64,000 bases of DNA from JAGREO01 sp020446285 (lineage in GTDB: Bacteria; Pseudomonadota; Alphaproteobacteria; Geminicoccales; Geminicoccaceae). The position numbers and the translations under genes are program-made. Within the stretch, counting starts at the first letter, position 1. Each line of letters begins with the position of its first letter. The stretch covers positions 248,001 through 312,000 of the forward strand of contig JAWKVP010000001.1 of the NCBI GenBank assembly GCA_041398005.1, read 5' to 3'. Shown here one piece after another: positions 63,642 through 64,000 of this stretch. Below the pieces are notes generated by a model. It was given only the letters and a program-made list of their open reading frames with translations, had not been told where the DNA came from and did not search any database.

Positions 63642-64000
63642 TCAGGCCTCTGTCCTGCGAACCGTCAGGTCACTCCGTTCAAACACTGCAGGCAGAAGAT
63701 CGGTGCCGAGCCCCGATCCTTCCATCGGCAGGGCGTGGCCGTCGCGGATGACCGGCAGCGCTGTGACCAGCTCCTTGTACCAACCAGTATAGAAAGCACG
63801 CACGGATTCCTGAATGAGTGTATTCGGCTGACTGAACGAGCAGTGCACCGCCGCGACGAAGCCGACCGGGCCGGTGCAGTCATGCGGTGCGAAGGGCCGG
63901 TGGCAGGTGTCGGCCAGTGCCGCGATCTTGCGTCCCTCGGTCAGCCCGCCGGTCCAGCACAGATCGACCATCGCGATATGGGTCGCACCCCGATCGAGCA
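63642..64000 (-). CDS. Mandelate racemase/muconate lactonizing family enzyme, C-terminal part (runs off the window)
   Basis: About 119 residues are visible, and the frame is open to the window edge, so the N-terminus lies outside. The visible part includes WTGGLTEGRKIAALAD and FAPHDCTGPVG (barrel C-terminal Glu/His region), ending LPMEGSGLGTDLLP, typical of sugar-acid dehydratases of the enolase superfamily. The adjoining SDR supports a sugar-acid dehydratase. The exact acid is undetermined. Confidence 0.85.
   Translation of the reverse strand, partial: LDRGATHIAMVDLCWTGGLTEGRKIAALADTCHRPFAPHDCTGPVGFVAAVHCSFSQPNTLIQESVRAFYTGWYKELVTALPVIRDGHALPMEGSGLGTDLLPAVFERSDLTVRRTEA

Overview
This is a GC-rich, densely packed chromosomal window. 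Gene content and order point to an alphaproteobacterium: an mdh-sucCD-sucAB block, rne divergent from an amidase / PBP1A / prfB run, rodZ-ispG-hisS, comF-grxC-DUF1178 facing ubiG, and lysC followed by ptsP. The genus cannot be named from the sequence. MotA and MotB indicate a flagellated cell. No rRNA, tRNA or CRISPR array was seen. Coding density is above 90 percent and many neighbours share 1-8 bp overlaps (ATGA, GTGA, TTGA, TGATG), so much of the window is translationally coupled operons.

Left part (0-16.4 kb): TatD hydrolase and an MBL-fold phosphodiesterase, a DoxX membrane protein, SpoVR, an envelope pair (DsbA-like oxidoreductase and M48-TPR protease), an aminotransferase, RNase E with a long structured leader, and the peptidoglycan genes amiC and mrcA followed by prfB. 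prfB carries the classical programmed +1 frameshift. A short accessory islet (16.4-17.5 kb) follows, holding an unrecognised 274-residue protein and a decayed IS256-type transposase fragment.

Middle part (17.6-38 kb): motA-motB; a Cys-type sulfatase overlapping its formylglycine-generating activator; smpB and dapA; a lytic transglycosylase followed by a HAD dehalogenase and a Ser/Thr dehydratase; a divergent hydantoin-racemase / dihydropyrimidinase pair; then the TCA operon mdh-sucC-sucD-sucA-sucB. That operon ends with a Tat-exported metallophosphoesterase where lpd is often found.

Part three (38-57.5 kb): an EF-hand secreted protein divergent from an OmpR-type two-component system, followed by a secreted phytase-like propeller protein. 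This set resembles a divalent-cation (Ca2+) response module and is the best candidate for a little-described system here. Then come a DapA paralogue, hisS-ispG-rodZ, the coupled lysC / flavin oxidoreductase / ptsP operon in which all three genes start with non-ATG codons, ubiG, DUF1178-grxC-comF and a coiled-coil OmpA-family protein.

Right end (57.5-64 kb): a sugar or sugar-acid catabolic cluster on the minus strand. It holds an enolase-superfamily dehydratase (cut by the window end), a gluconate-5-dehydrogenase-like SDR, a strong terminator, a ROK regulator, a CUT2 ABC importer (ATPase, binding protein, permease), a second SDR and a truncated SelA-like gene.
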